DNA of 64,000 nt from Daejeonella lutea (GTDB taxonomy: Bacteria; Bacteroidota; Bacteroidia; Sphingobacteriales; Sphingobacteriaceae): positions 1,238,943-1,302,942 of the forward strand of contig NZ_FUYR01000001.1 in assembly GCF_900168015.1 (NCBI RefSeq), in the 5' to 3' direction. Positions 53,638 to 62,455 of this stretch are shown in pieces. The notes under the pieces were generated by a model. The model had not been told where the DNA came from, did not search any database, and worked only from the letters and a program-made list of their open reading frames with translations. The translations under genes and the position numbers were made by a program. Each line of letters opens with the position of its first letter. Position 1 is the first letter of the stretch.

Positions 53638-53729
53638 GCAGATATCGTCCAAATTCATCTGAAAATAGAGGTAAGCGTGCCCAACCAAAGTACGGCTTAA
53701 CCCTTAAGCGGAATTTTAATAGCCGGAAT

Positions 53730-53948
53730 ATGAATTCCTATCGTTCCCACGGACAACATCTGAAGGTGATGCTGGAAATGCTTGAAAAAGGCCGCTTCAT
53801 TTCCCGCCAACAGGCTGCACGATATTTCGATTGCAGTGAGGATACAATCACAAATTGGCTTAACGAGCTTCGGGACGAAGGCCATGAGATACACTTTTCC
53901 CGCTCCCTCCAGCGATACGTTTTGAAAAAAAACGACGACAAAAAGTAA
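53730..53948 (+). CDS. Small HTH protein (HTH_11-like)
   Basis: 72 residues: MNSYRSHGQHLKVMLEMLEK, then GRFISRQQAARYFDCSEDTI followed by TNWLNELRDEGHEIHFSR. A single winged-helix-like HTH with the DTITNWLNELRDEG recognition region. Divergent from the LanB gene and upstream of MauE-like and DUF6520 genes; likely local regulator. Confidence 0.75.
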   Translation: MNSYRSHGQHLKVMLEMLEKGRFISRQQAARYFDCSEDTITNWLNELRDEGHEIHFSRSLQRYVLKKNDDKK

Positions 53949-54003
53949 AGCTGAATTTTTTTCCGTTTTGGTCTTTTTTCTTTACATGCATAAATCAATT
54001 ACT

Positions 54004-54420
54004 ATGAAATGCCCGCTCATTGTTACAATCACTTCTGGACTGCTCATCCTTCTGTGGTCCTATGCAGCAGTCAGTAAGCTTGCAGTATTCTCATACTTTA
54101 AAAGTCAAATGAGCAAGCAAGTTTTTACGGCAGAGGTGGCGGATATTTTGGTATACCTGGTCCCCTTTACTGAATTAGTACTGGCGGGCTTGCTTTGCTT
54201 CACCCTGACCCGGATCTACGGATTTGTGCTGTCGGCAGTCTTATTAGCTTGGTTTAGTATTTATATCGTCCTGATCCTGGCAGGCGTATTTGGCAAAATA
54301 CCCTGCTCTTGCGGCGGCGTATTATCGCAGCTTGGATGGTCCGAGCATCTTGCATTCAATCTTGTCTTTTTAGCATTGGCGCTTATAGGATTTGTTTCAT
54401 TAAAAAAGGAGGTCGCATAA
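54004..54420 (+). CDS. MauE/DoxX-like redox membrane protein
   Basis: 138 residues from ATG 54004 (two earlier in-frame Met codons exist at 53968 and 53986). Four membrane spans. Conserved AAVSKL after span 1 and the loop KIPCSCGGVLSQLGWS, with a Cys-x-Cys pair typical of MauE-like redox membrane proteins. It may feed disulfides to exported proteins. Followed by the DUF6520 peptide gene; a TlpA-like gene lies in the same region at 59463. Confidence 0.83.
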   Translation: MKCPLIVTITSGLLILLWSYAAVSKLAVFSYFKSQMSKQVFTAEVADILVYLVPFTELVLAGLLCFTLTRIYGFVLSAVLLAWFSIYIVLILAGVFGKIPCSCGGVLSQLGWSEHLAFNLVFLALALIGFVSLKKEVA

Positions 54421-54540
54421 GAAAATAATAATGGGAAATGGGCTGAAACTTTAAGAAAGTGAGAGGCCAGTGTGTTGATTAACAAAAATATAAACCAAAG
54501 TTTTTCGCTTGCTTTTTGATCTAAAAAAGCATTCCTAATT

Positions 54541-54837
54541 ATGAAAAATTTCAAAATCAATTTCGGTCTAATTGCTTTAATACTGGGTTCATTTGTTGCT
54601 TTCGCATTCAAAGCACCAGAAGCAAAACAAAATATTGGAAGTTCAATCCAATGGTTTTCTTATAATCCGCTCGCAGGTGATCCGGATGATCCCCAAGCTT
54701 ACAGCGAATTACCTGGCGAGCCTGAATGTAATGGTGATGCAGATCTTTGTGCTATACAGGCAGAAGAAGATGGCATTAGTGGAAAACCAACACAAGCCGG
54801 AGTAGATTCTCCTGTGGCGGTTAGAGAGGAGCTTTAA
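54541..54837 (+). CDS. DUF6520 small exported protein
   Basis: 98 residues. Signal MKNFKINFGLIALILGSFVAFAFK, then a short mature part with a WFSYNPLAGDPDDPQAYSEL stretch and a Cys-x6-Cys pair in ECNGDADLCAIQ. This is the DUF6520 pattern, often next to MauE-like genes. The Cys pair could be oxidised by the neighbouring redox system. Not lanthipeptide-like (few Cys, no Ser/Thr-rich core). Function unknown. Confidence 0.75.
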   Translation: MKNFKINFGLIALILGSFVAFAFKAPEAKQNIGSSIQWFSYNPLAGDPDDPQAYSELPGEPECNGDADLCAIQAEEDGISGKPTQAGVDSPVAVREEL

Positions 54838-54850
54838 ACTATAAAAAAAG

Positions 54851-54873
54851 GTAAGACCCGGGCAGGGTCTTAC
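54851..54873. terminator. Bidirectional terminator between DUF6520 and susD
   Basis: Perfect 9-bp stem GTAAGACCC / GGGTCTTAC with a 5-nt loop (GGGCA). An A-run on the left and T-rich bases on the right let it serve both converging genes. Confidence 0.8.
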
Positions 54874-54886
54874 TTTAACATTCGTT

Positions 54887-56242
54887 TTAATTTTGTGCCA
54901 TCCCACTAGCTTCAATAACTTTTCGCGGAATTAAAAACACATAGTTCTTTTCCGCTGGAAGCACGTAAACCACACCTTTCGACACTTTAGTTATAGTAGT
55001 ACGATAGCGCGCCTCGGCTTTCAGCCGGTTTATATCTCCCCATCGGAGGTTTCTAAAAAGCAGCTCCTTTCTACGCTCTTTCAAGATCAGGTCGAGAGCC
55101 TCCTGATCTGTACCAGCCTGAAAATTTACAAAACCGGGCTGCTTATATCTTTTGGCAGCGAGCTTATTCAAATAATCCAACGCTTTTGCACGATTTCCTA
55201 TTCTTGACGCGCACTCGGCTGCGATAAGATAAAGCTCATCACTTGCCATCCCGCCGAAGTTAGTCAGTGAACCCACATAGCTTCCCCGGAACTGGATGTC
55301 TGCCGGACCGTTGCGCCTGAAAAATAAACTTTTTCGCAGGTCGTCTGCTCTGTATTCGTTGTATAAAATTTCGTCCGCGCAGGCATATGGGTAAGCGAGA
55401 GCCCTGTCTTGAACTAGTGAAGCATGAAAGATCACTTCCTCATTGTAGCGCTTAAACGGAAAGGTAGCAGCTGCGCTTAATGAGTTATAGTCCATTAGAG
55501 TTGGGAATAACTGCAGTGCTTTCTCAGCATTGATCAAAGATTGACTGTAATCATTCATGCTAAGATAGACACGCGCCAGGAGAGCATATCCCGCTGCCGT
55601 CGTCGGTTCTGTCCTGAACGTTACATTTTCAGGAAGCAGTTTCACAGCTTCGGTCAGGTCGCTTACAATTTTATCGTAGCATTGCCTGACACTAGACCTT
55701 TTCGAAACCTCGTTGATATCGGAATTCAATTTAAGGACAATGCCAGGATCCTGTGAAGCAGTAGTAACATTATAGGGTCTGGCAAATTCCTGGAGGAGCG
55801 TATAAAAGGCGAAAGACCGAAATAATAGTGCCGAGCCTTTAACAGTATTCCATAACTGCTGTTCTGAAGCTCTGGGCTGAATCTTATCCGTTCCCTCAAG
55901 CACAAGGTTTGTGTTAATTATAACAGCATAAGGCAAGGCCCAATCATTCCTCGCCTTATCGTTAAAGACATCACTTTGCCATAAATAAGAATTTACGGAT
56001 GTTATCGATACCTGCGCGACCGGATCGAACTGTGTATCCCGTATAAAAATATTATCAGAGGCTGCTTCACCCAATGCCGGCACCTGCTGGTTCATTGTAT
56101 TCGTATCATCGAGCAAGAGCTTCAAATTGCTTAGATTGTCAGAAGGCACCGCAAGCTTTTTATCAGGTTTCACTTCCAGATATTTCTCGCAGGATATGCT
56201 GAGACAGCTCAATAATATGATCAGGCTATATTTTATTTTCAT
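54887..56242 (-). CDS. RagB/SusD-family outer-membrane lipoprotein (second locus)
   Basis: 451 residues, shorter than usual. Begins MKIKYSLIILLSCLSISC with lipobox Cys, then EKYLEVKPDKKLAVPSDNLS. SusD core pattern: LLFRSFAFYTLLQEFARPYN, then ILKERRKELLFRNLRWGDINR near the C-terminus. Downstream partner of susC at 56273 (30-bp gap). No carbohydrate enzymes are adjacent, so the ligand may be a peptide or other molecule. Confidence 0.92.
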   Translation of the reverse strand: MKIKYSLIILLSCLSISCEKYLEVKPDKKLAVPSDNLSNLKLLLDDTNTMNQQVPALGEAASDNIFIRDTQFDPVAQVSITSVNSYLWQSDVFNDKARNDWALPYAVIINTNLVLEGTDKIQPRASEQQLWNTVKGSALLFRSFAFYTLLQEFARPYNVTTASQDPGIVLKLNSDINEVSKRSSVRQCYDKIVSDLTEAVKLLPENVTFRTEPTTAAGYALLARVYLSMNDYSQSLINAEKALQLFPTLMDYNSLSAAATFPFKRYNEEVIFHASLVQDRALAYPYACADEILYNEYRADDLRKSLFFRRNGPADIQFRGSYVGSLTNFGGMASDELYLIAAECASRIGNRAKALDYLNKLAAKRYKQPGFVNFQAGTDQEALDLILKERRKELLFRNLRWGDINRLKAEARYRTTITKVSKGVVYVLPAEKNYVFLIPRKVIEASGMAQN

Positions 56243-56272
56243 GATTCTTTGGTTTAATGACTTGAGATTAAA

Positions 56273-59200
56273 TTAAAAACTCGTACGTAGTCCGAACGAT
56301 AAGCTATAAGACGGGGTCAGCGGAGAGCCCGGATAATCGGGGTCGAGGCCTGATTGATTAGATCTCCAGAGAAAGCCAGGGTTTCTGACGTTAGCAAACA
56401 GGATCATACCTTTTAGCGGCACCTTAACACGTTCTCCCTGGAACTGGTAAGAGAAATTCACGTCCTGCAGCCGGATATGGTCGCCCTTTTCGACGAGAAC
56501 GGCCGAGTTTAGATAGAAATTATCTCTGGCCGCAACCGCGGGATAAACCCTTGAGGGCACAATAGTATGCTGTTCGTCACCGGGCTTTTGCCACCTCTGC
56601 GAATAGTCGCCATGGCCCCCGCCCCTGCTATATAATTGCGAATAGGAAATGGATTGGCGTCGGAAGTAATATCCAAATTTGTAGGTAAGGTTGAAGTAGG
56701 CAGAAAAGCCCTTATAAGAAACTGTATTCCCCAATGCACCAAAGACAGGCGGCAGAGCAGGACCGTGAAAGACAAGGTTATCTACAGTAGTGGTGGAGGC
56801 TATAGCCTGATAATTCGATACCGCCTGGCCATTCACGTATCCCATGGGATCGCCGGTATTCGGATTCAGACCAGCCCAGGGATAACTATAAAGACTATAA
56901 ACAGGCTTTCCTTTAAGTGGGACAACACCCCGGCCGCTATTTATATAGGATTCCGCTGAAAACGCGCCTTCATTATAATATGATTTAAGCTCGTTGGCAT
57001 TGTAGCTAAATATGAAATTAGAATTCCATTTAACCTTTCTGTCAATGTTTAATGAATTGATCTGTAAATCTACACCGCGTGTTACCATATCCGCTACATT
57101 GCGGCGGATAGTTCCTGACACTAAACCGTTGGTTGGATCGATTGGCTGATCCCCAATAAGATTATTCCCGTTTTTGATATAGTATTCTATGCTGCCGTTT
57201 ACCCTGCTGTTTTTGATTCCAAAATCGACCCCCGCATTGAGCACACCCACGGTTTCCCAGCTAAGTTCCGGATTGGGATAGGAGCGGATCTGGGCATATG
57301 GGCTGCTGTTGAAATTCCCGCTGAACTGGGTAATAGTGGCTATTGCTGAAAGATTTCTATCAAGGTTACCGTTATAACCATAGGTCAGTCGTAATTTCAA
57401 ATGGTCCAGGGAATTGAAGTGATAGAAATCTTCGTTGTGCAAATTCCAGGCAAAACCGGCAGACCATAATGGCACTCCTTTCTGGTTGCTTTTAACGCCA
57501 AACAAATTAGAAGCATCTCTCCTTCCGCTGGCTGAAATGATATAGCGATTATCATAAGTCCAGGCCGCATTCGCGAACCAGGCTGTATACCGGTTAAGCT
57601 GGTCTGTAAAATCATTCCCTTTAGGTATAGCCTGATTGCTCAGGGGATTTTGGTACATCGGGAACTGATCAATCAAATTCACGGGGACATTTGAGAGCCC
57701 ATCATCTGAATAACCATACGTGAGGTAGGCATTTCCTTTGACGCCCACATCACGGATTTCCGCTCCACCAAGTACATCTACACGGTGTTTAGCCCATGCC
57801 TTTTGATATTCTAGTTGCCCTCGCCCGGTATGACTGGCAATTGCGGTTGAGTTCAGATTCAGGATATCGCCGCGTGGGACCTCGAACCTTAAGGCGCCAG
57901 CACTATTAGCTTGCGTAAAGCGGTTTATGAGATCGCGGGCAAAATAGCTCTCCACTCCTTTCCAGTCCCGGTAATCAGTCCTGCTATTCTCAAACTGGTA
58001 CTGAACCTTTGCAGTCAGGCCTGAAAGAATCTGATAATCCACCCCCATATTTAAAATCAGTGATTTTTGGTCCGTCCTTAATTCCTGGTATTTATAGTCT
58101 TCCAGGGGCCTGTACTGCCAGTTGAGTAGGCCTTTATCTTCAATGTTGGTTACAAAGGAAGTGCGGTAATCCTTGGTTAATATCGCTGGATTACCCTGGT
58201 CATCAGCCAGGCGCGCATAAGGATATAGGGTTGTGTTCTGCCCGGGAAAAATCTCTCCTATACCCGGCATTCCAGCTATCTCTTTTCCGCTGCTGTAGGC
58301 GATATTCGGCCTGATCTTCACTTTTTTGCCTAGTGAAATCACCTCATCCGCGCGCAGTGTAAGCCGATCGTACTGCCCTGAAGTAAAGTTAGTGTTCTTA
58401 TCAAAACCGGCTGATACGTAATAGCTATTCCATTCAGACCCGCCATGGACATTGACCGCATACTGCTGGTTAAAGCTGTTCTTATAGATGTATTTCTCAA
58501 AATCATCCATGACATTATTGGATGCTAGTCTTGCCAACTGTTCATCGGCAGCCGCGGGAGACAACTTACCATCACGACGCGCTATCAGGATTTCCACTAC
58601 TGGCGACAATCCTGGTCGTGAAGGATCTTTTTCTAATGCGCTATAAAAACCTTTATCAAACAGAGTTTTTTCTTCATTGATTAATTCGGCTGATGAAATC
58701 GTGCGGTTATAGCCAAGGTCTGGTTGGTTCCCTATACTGAAGGTCGAATTGAATCCAACTTCGGGCTTTTTATTTGCGCGGCCCTTTTTTGTGGTAATCA
58801 CAATTACACCATTTGCGGCTCGTACGCCCCAGATAGATGCCGCAGCGGCATCTTTTAAAATGGAAATACTCTCCACGTCATTGGGATTGATATCCTTTAT
58901 ATTTCCCTCATATGGAAAGTTGTTCAATACAACCAGCGGTGCCTGGCCAGCGAAGATTGTGCTAAGCCCCCTGACGCTTACCTTCGGCTCCCCCTGATTT
59001 CTCTCATCAAAAAGAACGCTGTTCGTTACACCCTTTAGGCGGCCAAGAATATCGGTTGTGTTAGTACGGTTAATGGTGTTCTGATCAATGAACACGAATG
59101 AACCCGTGCTCCGTTCCGCTGGAACCTGATAGTAGCCTGTACTCACACTAACCTCTTCAAGCTGCCGGCTTATCGGGAGCAGCACTGCCACGATTTTTTC

Positions 59201-59461
59201 CGACCGTAATGAGGTAACGGCCAAGGTTAGCGGCTTATAACCAACAAAAGTTATGTATAGCGAGTCTGATGCATAAGTGGAACGCAAGATAAAATCACCA
59301 TTAGCATCGGCGGAAGTACTTGTCCCAGCTTTTTTCAGTATTACAGAAGCTCCCGGCAGAGGCTCTCCCGATTGCGTAAGTACCCTGCCTTTTATATCTT
59401 CCTGCCCTAAACAATAGAGCGCGGAGAGTATCAAAACCATTATGATAGCTATTGTCTTCAT
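56273..59461 (-). CDS. SusC-family TonB-linked outer-membrane transporter (second locus)
   Basis: 1062 residues. Signal MKTIAIIMVLILSALYCLGQ, then carboxypeptidase regulatory-like domain at about 22-105, plug with RLKGVTNSVLFDERNQGEPK and VSVRGLSTIFAGQAPLVVL, barrel, and end YSLSFGLRTSF. No STN domain, and no FecI/FecR pair nearby, so it is not regulated like the first locus. Stop of the TlpA-like gene is 1 bp upstream of its start. Confidence 0.94.
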   Translation of the reverse strand: MKTIAIIMVLILSALYCLGQEDIKGRVLTQSGEPLPGASVILKKAGTSTSADANGDFILRSTYASDSLYITFVGYKPLTLAVTSLRSEKIVAVLLPISRQLEEVSVSTGYYQVPAERSTGSFVFIDQNTINRTNTTDILGRLKGVTNSVLFDERNQGEPKVSVRGLSTIFAGQAPLVVLNNFPYEGNIKDINPNDVESISILKDAAAASIWGVRAANGVIVITTKKGRANKKPEVGFNSTFSIGNQPDLGYNRTISSAELINEEKTLFDKGFYSALEKDPSRPGLSPVVEILIARRDGKLSPAAADEQLARLASNNVMDDFEKYIYKNSFNQQYAVNVHGGSEWNSYYVSAGFDKNTNFTSGQYDRLTLRADEVISLGKKVKIRPNIAYSSGKEIAGMPGIGEIFPGQNTTLYPYARLADDQGNPAILTKDYRTSFVTNIEDKGLLNWQYRPLEDYKYQELRTDQKSLILNMGVDYQILSGLTAKVQYQFENSRTDYRDWKGVESYFARDLINRFTQANSAGALRFEVPRGDILNLNSTAIASHTGRGQLEYQKAWAKHRVDVLGGAEIRDVGVKGNAYLTYGYSDDGLSNVPVNLIDQFPMYQNPLSNQAIPKGNDFTDQLNRYTAWFANAAWTYDNRYIISASGRRDASNLFGVKSNQKGVPLWSAGFAWNLHNEDFYHFNSLDHLKLRLTYGYNGNLDRNLSAIATITQFSGNFNSSPYAQIRSYPNPELSWETVGVLNAGVDFGIKNSRVNGSIEYYIKNGNNLIGDQPIDPTNGLVSGTIRRNVADMVTRGVDLQINSLNIDRKVKWNSNFIFSYNANELKSYYNEGAFSAESYINSGRGVVPLKGKPVYSLYSYPWAGLNPNTGDPMGYVNGQAVSNYQAIASTTTVDNLVFHGPALPPVFGALGNTVSYKGFSAYFNLTYKFGYYFRRQSISYSQLYSRGGGHGDYSQRWQKPGDEQHTIVPSRVYPAVAARDNFYLNSAVLVEKGDHIRLQDVNFSYQFQGERVKVPLKGMILFANVRNPGFLWRSNQSGLDPDYPGSPLTPSYSLSFGLRTSF

Positions 59462-59462
59462 A

Positions 59463-60761
59463 TTAATTGTGGTTTATGAGGTGAGAACGAGATGAATGTT
59501 GGTTGTCTGTAGAGTAAAAGACCAGTATATCGATCGGCCGGTCAGCCTGCTCGATCATTAGTCCATATTTAGCGAGCTCAGCATTTAAGCCAGCGACACT
59601 ATTAATATCTCCTCTGAAGGATATATCTGCCCTGCCTGAAAAATTCGTTTCATCAAGAACGGGCAGGCCACCAGCAAGATCTGCTATATAGTCGGTCAAT
59701 ACATTGAGAGTGGAATTCACCATCGCCTTTTTATCCTGGCCATTTTTTTTCAGGTTACTAGAAGCCAGTGCTCCGCCTGTCTCGAGTTTCACCTTTCCCG
59801 GTATCGTGCGCAGGACATAACAGGTTGATATTCTATTTTCCACGCGTGCAGATCTACCGAATAGCTTTTCGAGATCGTCCAGCATAAAGTTGTGGATCCG
59901 ATCGCCCAAGGACGCTGGCAGGCTTAGCTCATAGCAGTACTTATTTGCCCCTTTGTCAATAGCGATTGTTCGATCAATGGTCATTGGGGGAACAGCATTT
60001 TGGTAGGCGATCCGGTTCATAGGCCATCTGTACCCTGGCAGCTTCAGGGCTAAAAAGAACAAATTCAATTCTCCCTGGTTTATAGCTTTCATCTGCACTA
60101 CACTGCTATCCTTGCGGATCGACATCCCTCCGGGTACACCTTCTGAATAGCCAGATAGCACCGAATAATATAAGCTGCTGGTGTGAGCTGCACTCGACAC
60201 TGAAAAAAGAGGCTCCCTAGAGTTATATTGCATATTATCCGATTTTGGGGAGCTGAATACATATGGCTTGCCTTCCATTATCCGGCTAATGACGTTTACA
60301 TTAACATCCTCAGAGCTCGTAATCCCCAGGATTCTCTGATCCCGACCGATCCATACCATGTGCGGATATAGGTAATGGGGGAATATTTTGTTTAATGTAA
60401 GGTCTTCGGAAATCAATGTCTGATTGGATAATCCCCTTTCAAGAGCAATAGCTTTCATTCGATCTAAAGAGCCCTTTCCAACAGAAATTATCTTCAGATT
60501 GCCATCAAAGCTTTTTTCCAGTTTGGCTGTTTCTGAAAGAAACTCGGTACTGGCCCGACAATTCGTACTCCAAAAACTGAGTATTAGCAACTTTCCTTCA
60601 TAATCTGTTGTCTTAAATTCATGCTGGGTCGGGCTCATAATGTTCTTAAGGAAAGTTTCAGGGAGTTTATCCCCTATTCTGAGCGCTATTTGTGCCAGGG
60701 CGGGCTTTGCCCAAAAAAAGCAAAGCATAGCCACAGCGATATATTTTATCGTTTTTTTCAT
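59463..60761 (-). CDS. TlpA-like thioredoxin-fold protein with DUF3738-like C-terminus
   Basis: 432 residues. Signal MKKTIKYIAVAMLCFFWAKPALAQ. Thioredoxin fold at about 28-165 with the active-site region LSFWSTNCRAST: Cys68 is kept but the second Cys is Ser71 (CxxS), so it is a monothiol variant. The C-terminal part (about 300-420; LPVLDETNFSGRADISFRGD) resembles DUF3738 seen in soil Bacteroidota proteins. First gene of the susC-susD series. Periplasmic. Role unknown; a sensor, isomerase or chaperone role is possible. Confidence 0.8.
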   Translation of the reverse strand: MKKTIKYIAVAMLCFFWAKPALAQIALRIGDKLPETFLKNIMSPTQHEFKTTDYEGKLLILSFWSTNCRASTEFLSETAKLEKSFDGNLKIISVGKGSLDRMKAIALERGLSNQTLISEDLTLNKIFPHYLYPHMVWIGRDQRILGITSSEDVNVNVISRIMEGKPYVFSSPKSDNMQYNSREPLFSVSSAAHTSSLYYSVLSGYSEGVPGGMSIRKDSSVVQMKAINQGELNLFFLALKLPGYRWPMNRIAYQNAVPPMTIDRTIAIDKGANKYCYELSLPASLGDRIHNFMLDDLEKLFGRSARVENRISTCYVLRTIPGKVKLETGGALASSNLKKNGQDKKAMVNSTLNVLTDYIADLAGGLPVLDETNFSGRADISFRGDINSVAGLNAELAKYGLMIEQADRPIDILVFYSTDNQHSSRSHLINHN

Positions 60762-60822
60762 ATATAAAAATTTGATGATGAAGAAAAATTAAGAAAGAAC
60801 GGCAGCCCTAAACTGATCTAAC

Positions 60823-60842
60823 CCTGCCTGCCGGCAGGCAGG
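60823..60842. repeat. 20-bp perfect palindrome
   Basis: CCTGCCTGCC with its inverse GGCAGGCAGG; no T-run. Lies between the TlpA-like gene and the unknown gene at 60888. May be an extragenic palindrome or a weak terminator. Confidence 0.55.
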
Positions 60843-60887
60843 CAATTAACCAAGTAAAAATTTGGCTGCCGTCTAAAGGCACATGGA

Positions 60888-61211
60888 TTATTCCGGGTGG
60901 CGTTTCAGCGAAGCATAGAGGCGATTGCTGGAATCGACCTGAGAGGTTTCTTCCGCCTGACTTTTGACCCCTTCGGAGATAAGTTGTTCTTCCAGCTCAT
61001 GTAACACGCCAATAATTTCTTCTAGGATTGTGAAGTAATTTGTGACTTTGAGTTCTTCAGCACTTTCCAGACTGACTGGCTCGTCCGTAAGAAAACAGTC
61101 AAACGAATCGCGAAGGTCCTCACTGCTTTTTAAGCGGAATTGAGAGGAAAAGAAACCACCGAGCTTCCTGATCGCAGCTTCAAGATTAGAATGATTTGGT
61201 TTTGCACTCAT
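60888..61211 (-). CDS. Small helical protein of unknown function
   Basis: 107 residues, acidic and helical: MSAKPNHSNLEAAIRKLGGF, then SLESAEELKVTNYFTILEEI. No recognised domain. Its start faces the candidate structured RNA at 61254-61420 and an XRE gene beyond; the RNA would be its 5' leader if transcribed on the minus strand. Unknown role. Confidence 0.6.
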   Translation of the reverse strand: MSAKPNHSNLEAAIRKLGGFFSSQFRLKSSEDLRDSFDCFLTDEPVSLESAEELKVTNYFTILEEIIGVLHELEEQLISEGVKSQAEETSQVDSSNRLYASLKRHPE

Positions 61212-61253
61212 AGTTTATCAATTAGTACTATGAGTCTTAAGAGGGCACCAAAA

Positions 61254-61420
61254 ATAAGGCGTGGAACCCACCTACTGTCTAGAGGTACTGGTATACCCGG
61301 GAACAAATAAGTGAGCCCACGCCTATAGCGTGAGCATTTCACCTATCCTCTCGTTCCCATTGAAATTACCAGTTTCCTAGACGAGACTCTAAGTGCGAAT
61401 GCTTCAATATTTATGAAGTC
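61254..61420. ncRNA. Candidate structured RNA between a small gene and an XRE gene
   Basis: Several complementary pairs occur: AGGCGTGG (61257-61264) with CCACGCCT (61317-61324); CGGGAAC-type GGGAAC with GTTCCC about 50 nt later; TCTCGT (about 61350) with ACGAGA (about 61381); CTTCA with TGAAG closing a 7-nt loop near 61402-61418; and inner ACCT/AGGT. These nest with possible crossing pairs (pseudoknot). No protein frame fits. Strand is uncertain; on the minus strand it would lead the 60888 gene. Confidence 0.5.
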
Positions 61421-61545
61421 CGCTAAAATAATTTATATCATGCTCATTAATTATTTTTTCCAATCCGAAGATAAGAATAAAAAATAATATGTCACAATAG
61501 TGTGTCCAAAATAAATGCATTTCTTCCCTTACTTAGGTGAAGAAA

Positions 61546-61788
61546 ATGGAGGCGCAAAAAGGAATATCTCTAATCGATCAATATGTGATTGATTTCGTAA
61601 GAAAGCTACGAGATACAAGTAATTTGAGCCAAGAAGAGATTGCAAACATTATTGGAGTAACAAGAACGTATATAACAAACGTCGAAAGCACAAAGCATCC
61701 AGCCAAATACAATCTAAGCCATGTCAACTTGCTGGCTGATTACTTCAACTTGTCTCCTAAAGATTTCCTCCCCACTAAACCACTATAA
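61546..61788 (+). CDS. XRE-family transcriptional regulator
   Basis: 80 residues from ATG 61546 (GTG at 61537 is also possible; AGGTGAAG lies upstream). HTH: IDQYVIDFVRKLRDTSNLSQ, then EEIANIIGVTRTYITNVEST, and a C-terminal FNLSPKDFLP. Common compact XRE type in Sphingobacteriaceae, often in several copies per genome. It lies just past the RNA candidate. Confidence 0.85.
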   Translation: MEAQKGISLIDQYVIDFVRKLRDTSNLSQEEIANIIGVTRTYITNVESTKHPAKYNLSHVNLLADYFNLSPKDFLPTKPL

Positions 61789-61806
61789 AGAATCAGTGGC
61801 CTGATA

Positions 61807-62034
61807 TTAATCTCGCTCGCTTTTTTGACCACCTGTTGGGGTATAAATACAGGGGATTAACTCCTCCAATGCTTCTAGAAAATCCAGCATCCCTTCTGCC
61901 TTACCGTCCACCTGGTCAGCATTTATTGAGTTATTAACTTGGTCGAATACCTGGTTTAACAATTCTGTACTTTCCTGAATATTATAGGAAGATAGAAAAT
62001 TGTTTAAGTTGAGTTCGGCTTGATCTGTTGTCAT
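61807..62034 (-). CDS. Small acidic protein of unknown function
   Basis: 75 residues: MTTDQAELNLNNFLSSYNIQ, then ESTELLNQVFDQVNNSINAD and a Cys near the C-terminus. No recognised family. ATG start, plausible codon use; converges with the XRE gene. Confidence 0.5.
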   Translation of the reverse strand: MTTDQAELNLNNFLSSYNIQESTELLNQVFDQVNNSINADQVDGKAEGMLDFLEALEELIPCIYTPTGGQKSERD

Positions 62035-62136
62035 GGTGAGTTGAGTTATAATTTTTTTTCAATTATAAGGATTGGGGTGGGAAAAGGGAGAAAGGGATGA
62101 GGGAACGGTACGGAAGAAGTTGTTTGGAGGTTCAGG

Positions 62137-62345
62137 ATTAAGCTGGGAAAGCGAATTGCGCTATTGCGAAAGCGACAAAATCTTGATCAAACTGAACTTG
62201 CTGCAATTCTTAACGGAAAAGACAAACCGTTTATTAACCGTATGAAAAGCAAGGAGCAAATCCTACAGCTTTTCTGCTAATTCAAATTGCTGAGGCTTTA
62301 TCTGTTTCGCTAGATGAACTTATCGATTTTTCAGAGTTAGATTGA
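62137..62345 (+). pseudogene. XRE-family regulator gene with a frameshift
   Basis: Frame 1 reads IKLGKRIALLRKRQNLDQTE, then LAAILNGKDKPFINRMKS; around 62251-62256 the frame shifts, after which ANPTAFLLIQIAEALSVSLD and ELIDFSELD continue to a stop at 62343-62345. One indel restores a normal XRE fold. There is no clear start codon either. Non-functional as read. Confidence 0.75.
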
Positions 62346-62455
62346 AACCTGAAAAAATGCGCCCCTAGTTCTAATTCGGTAATAACTCACTGTACGTCAA
62401 CGAAGATAATGAGTAACGAAACCAACCTTGAACACGCGTAGTATCACTTTTCTAT

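Noticed and set aside
54541-54837. DUF6520 peptide as a LanB precursor
   Set aside because: It has a Sec-type signal and only two Cys with few Ser/Thr near them; it looks exported, not like a cytoplasmic RiPP leader.
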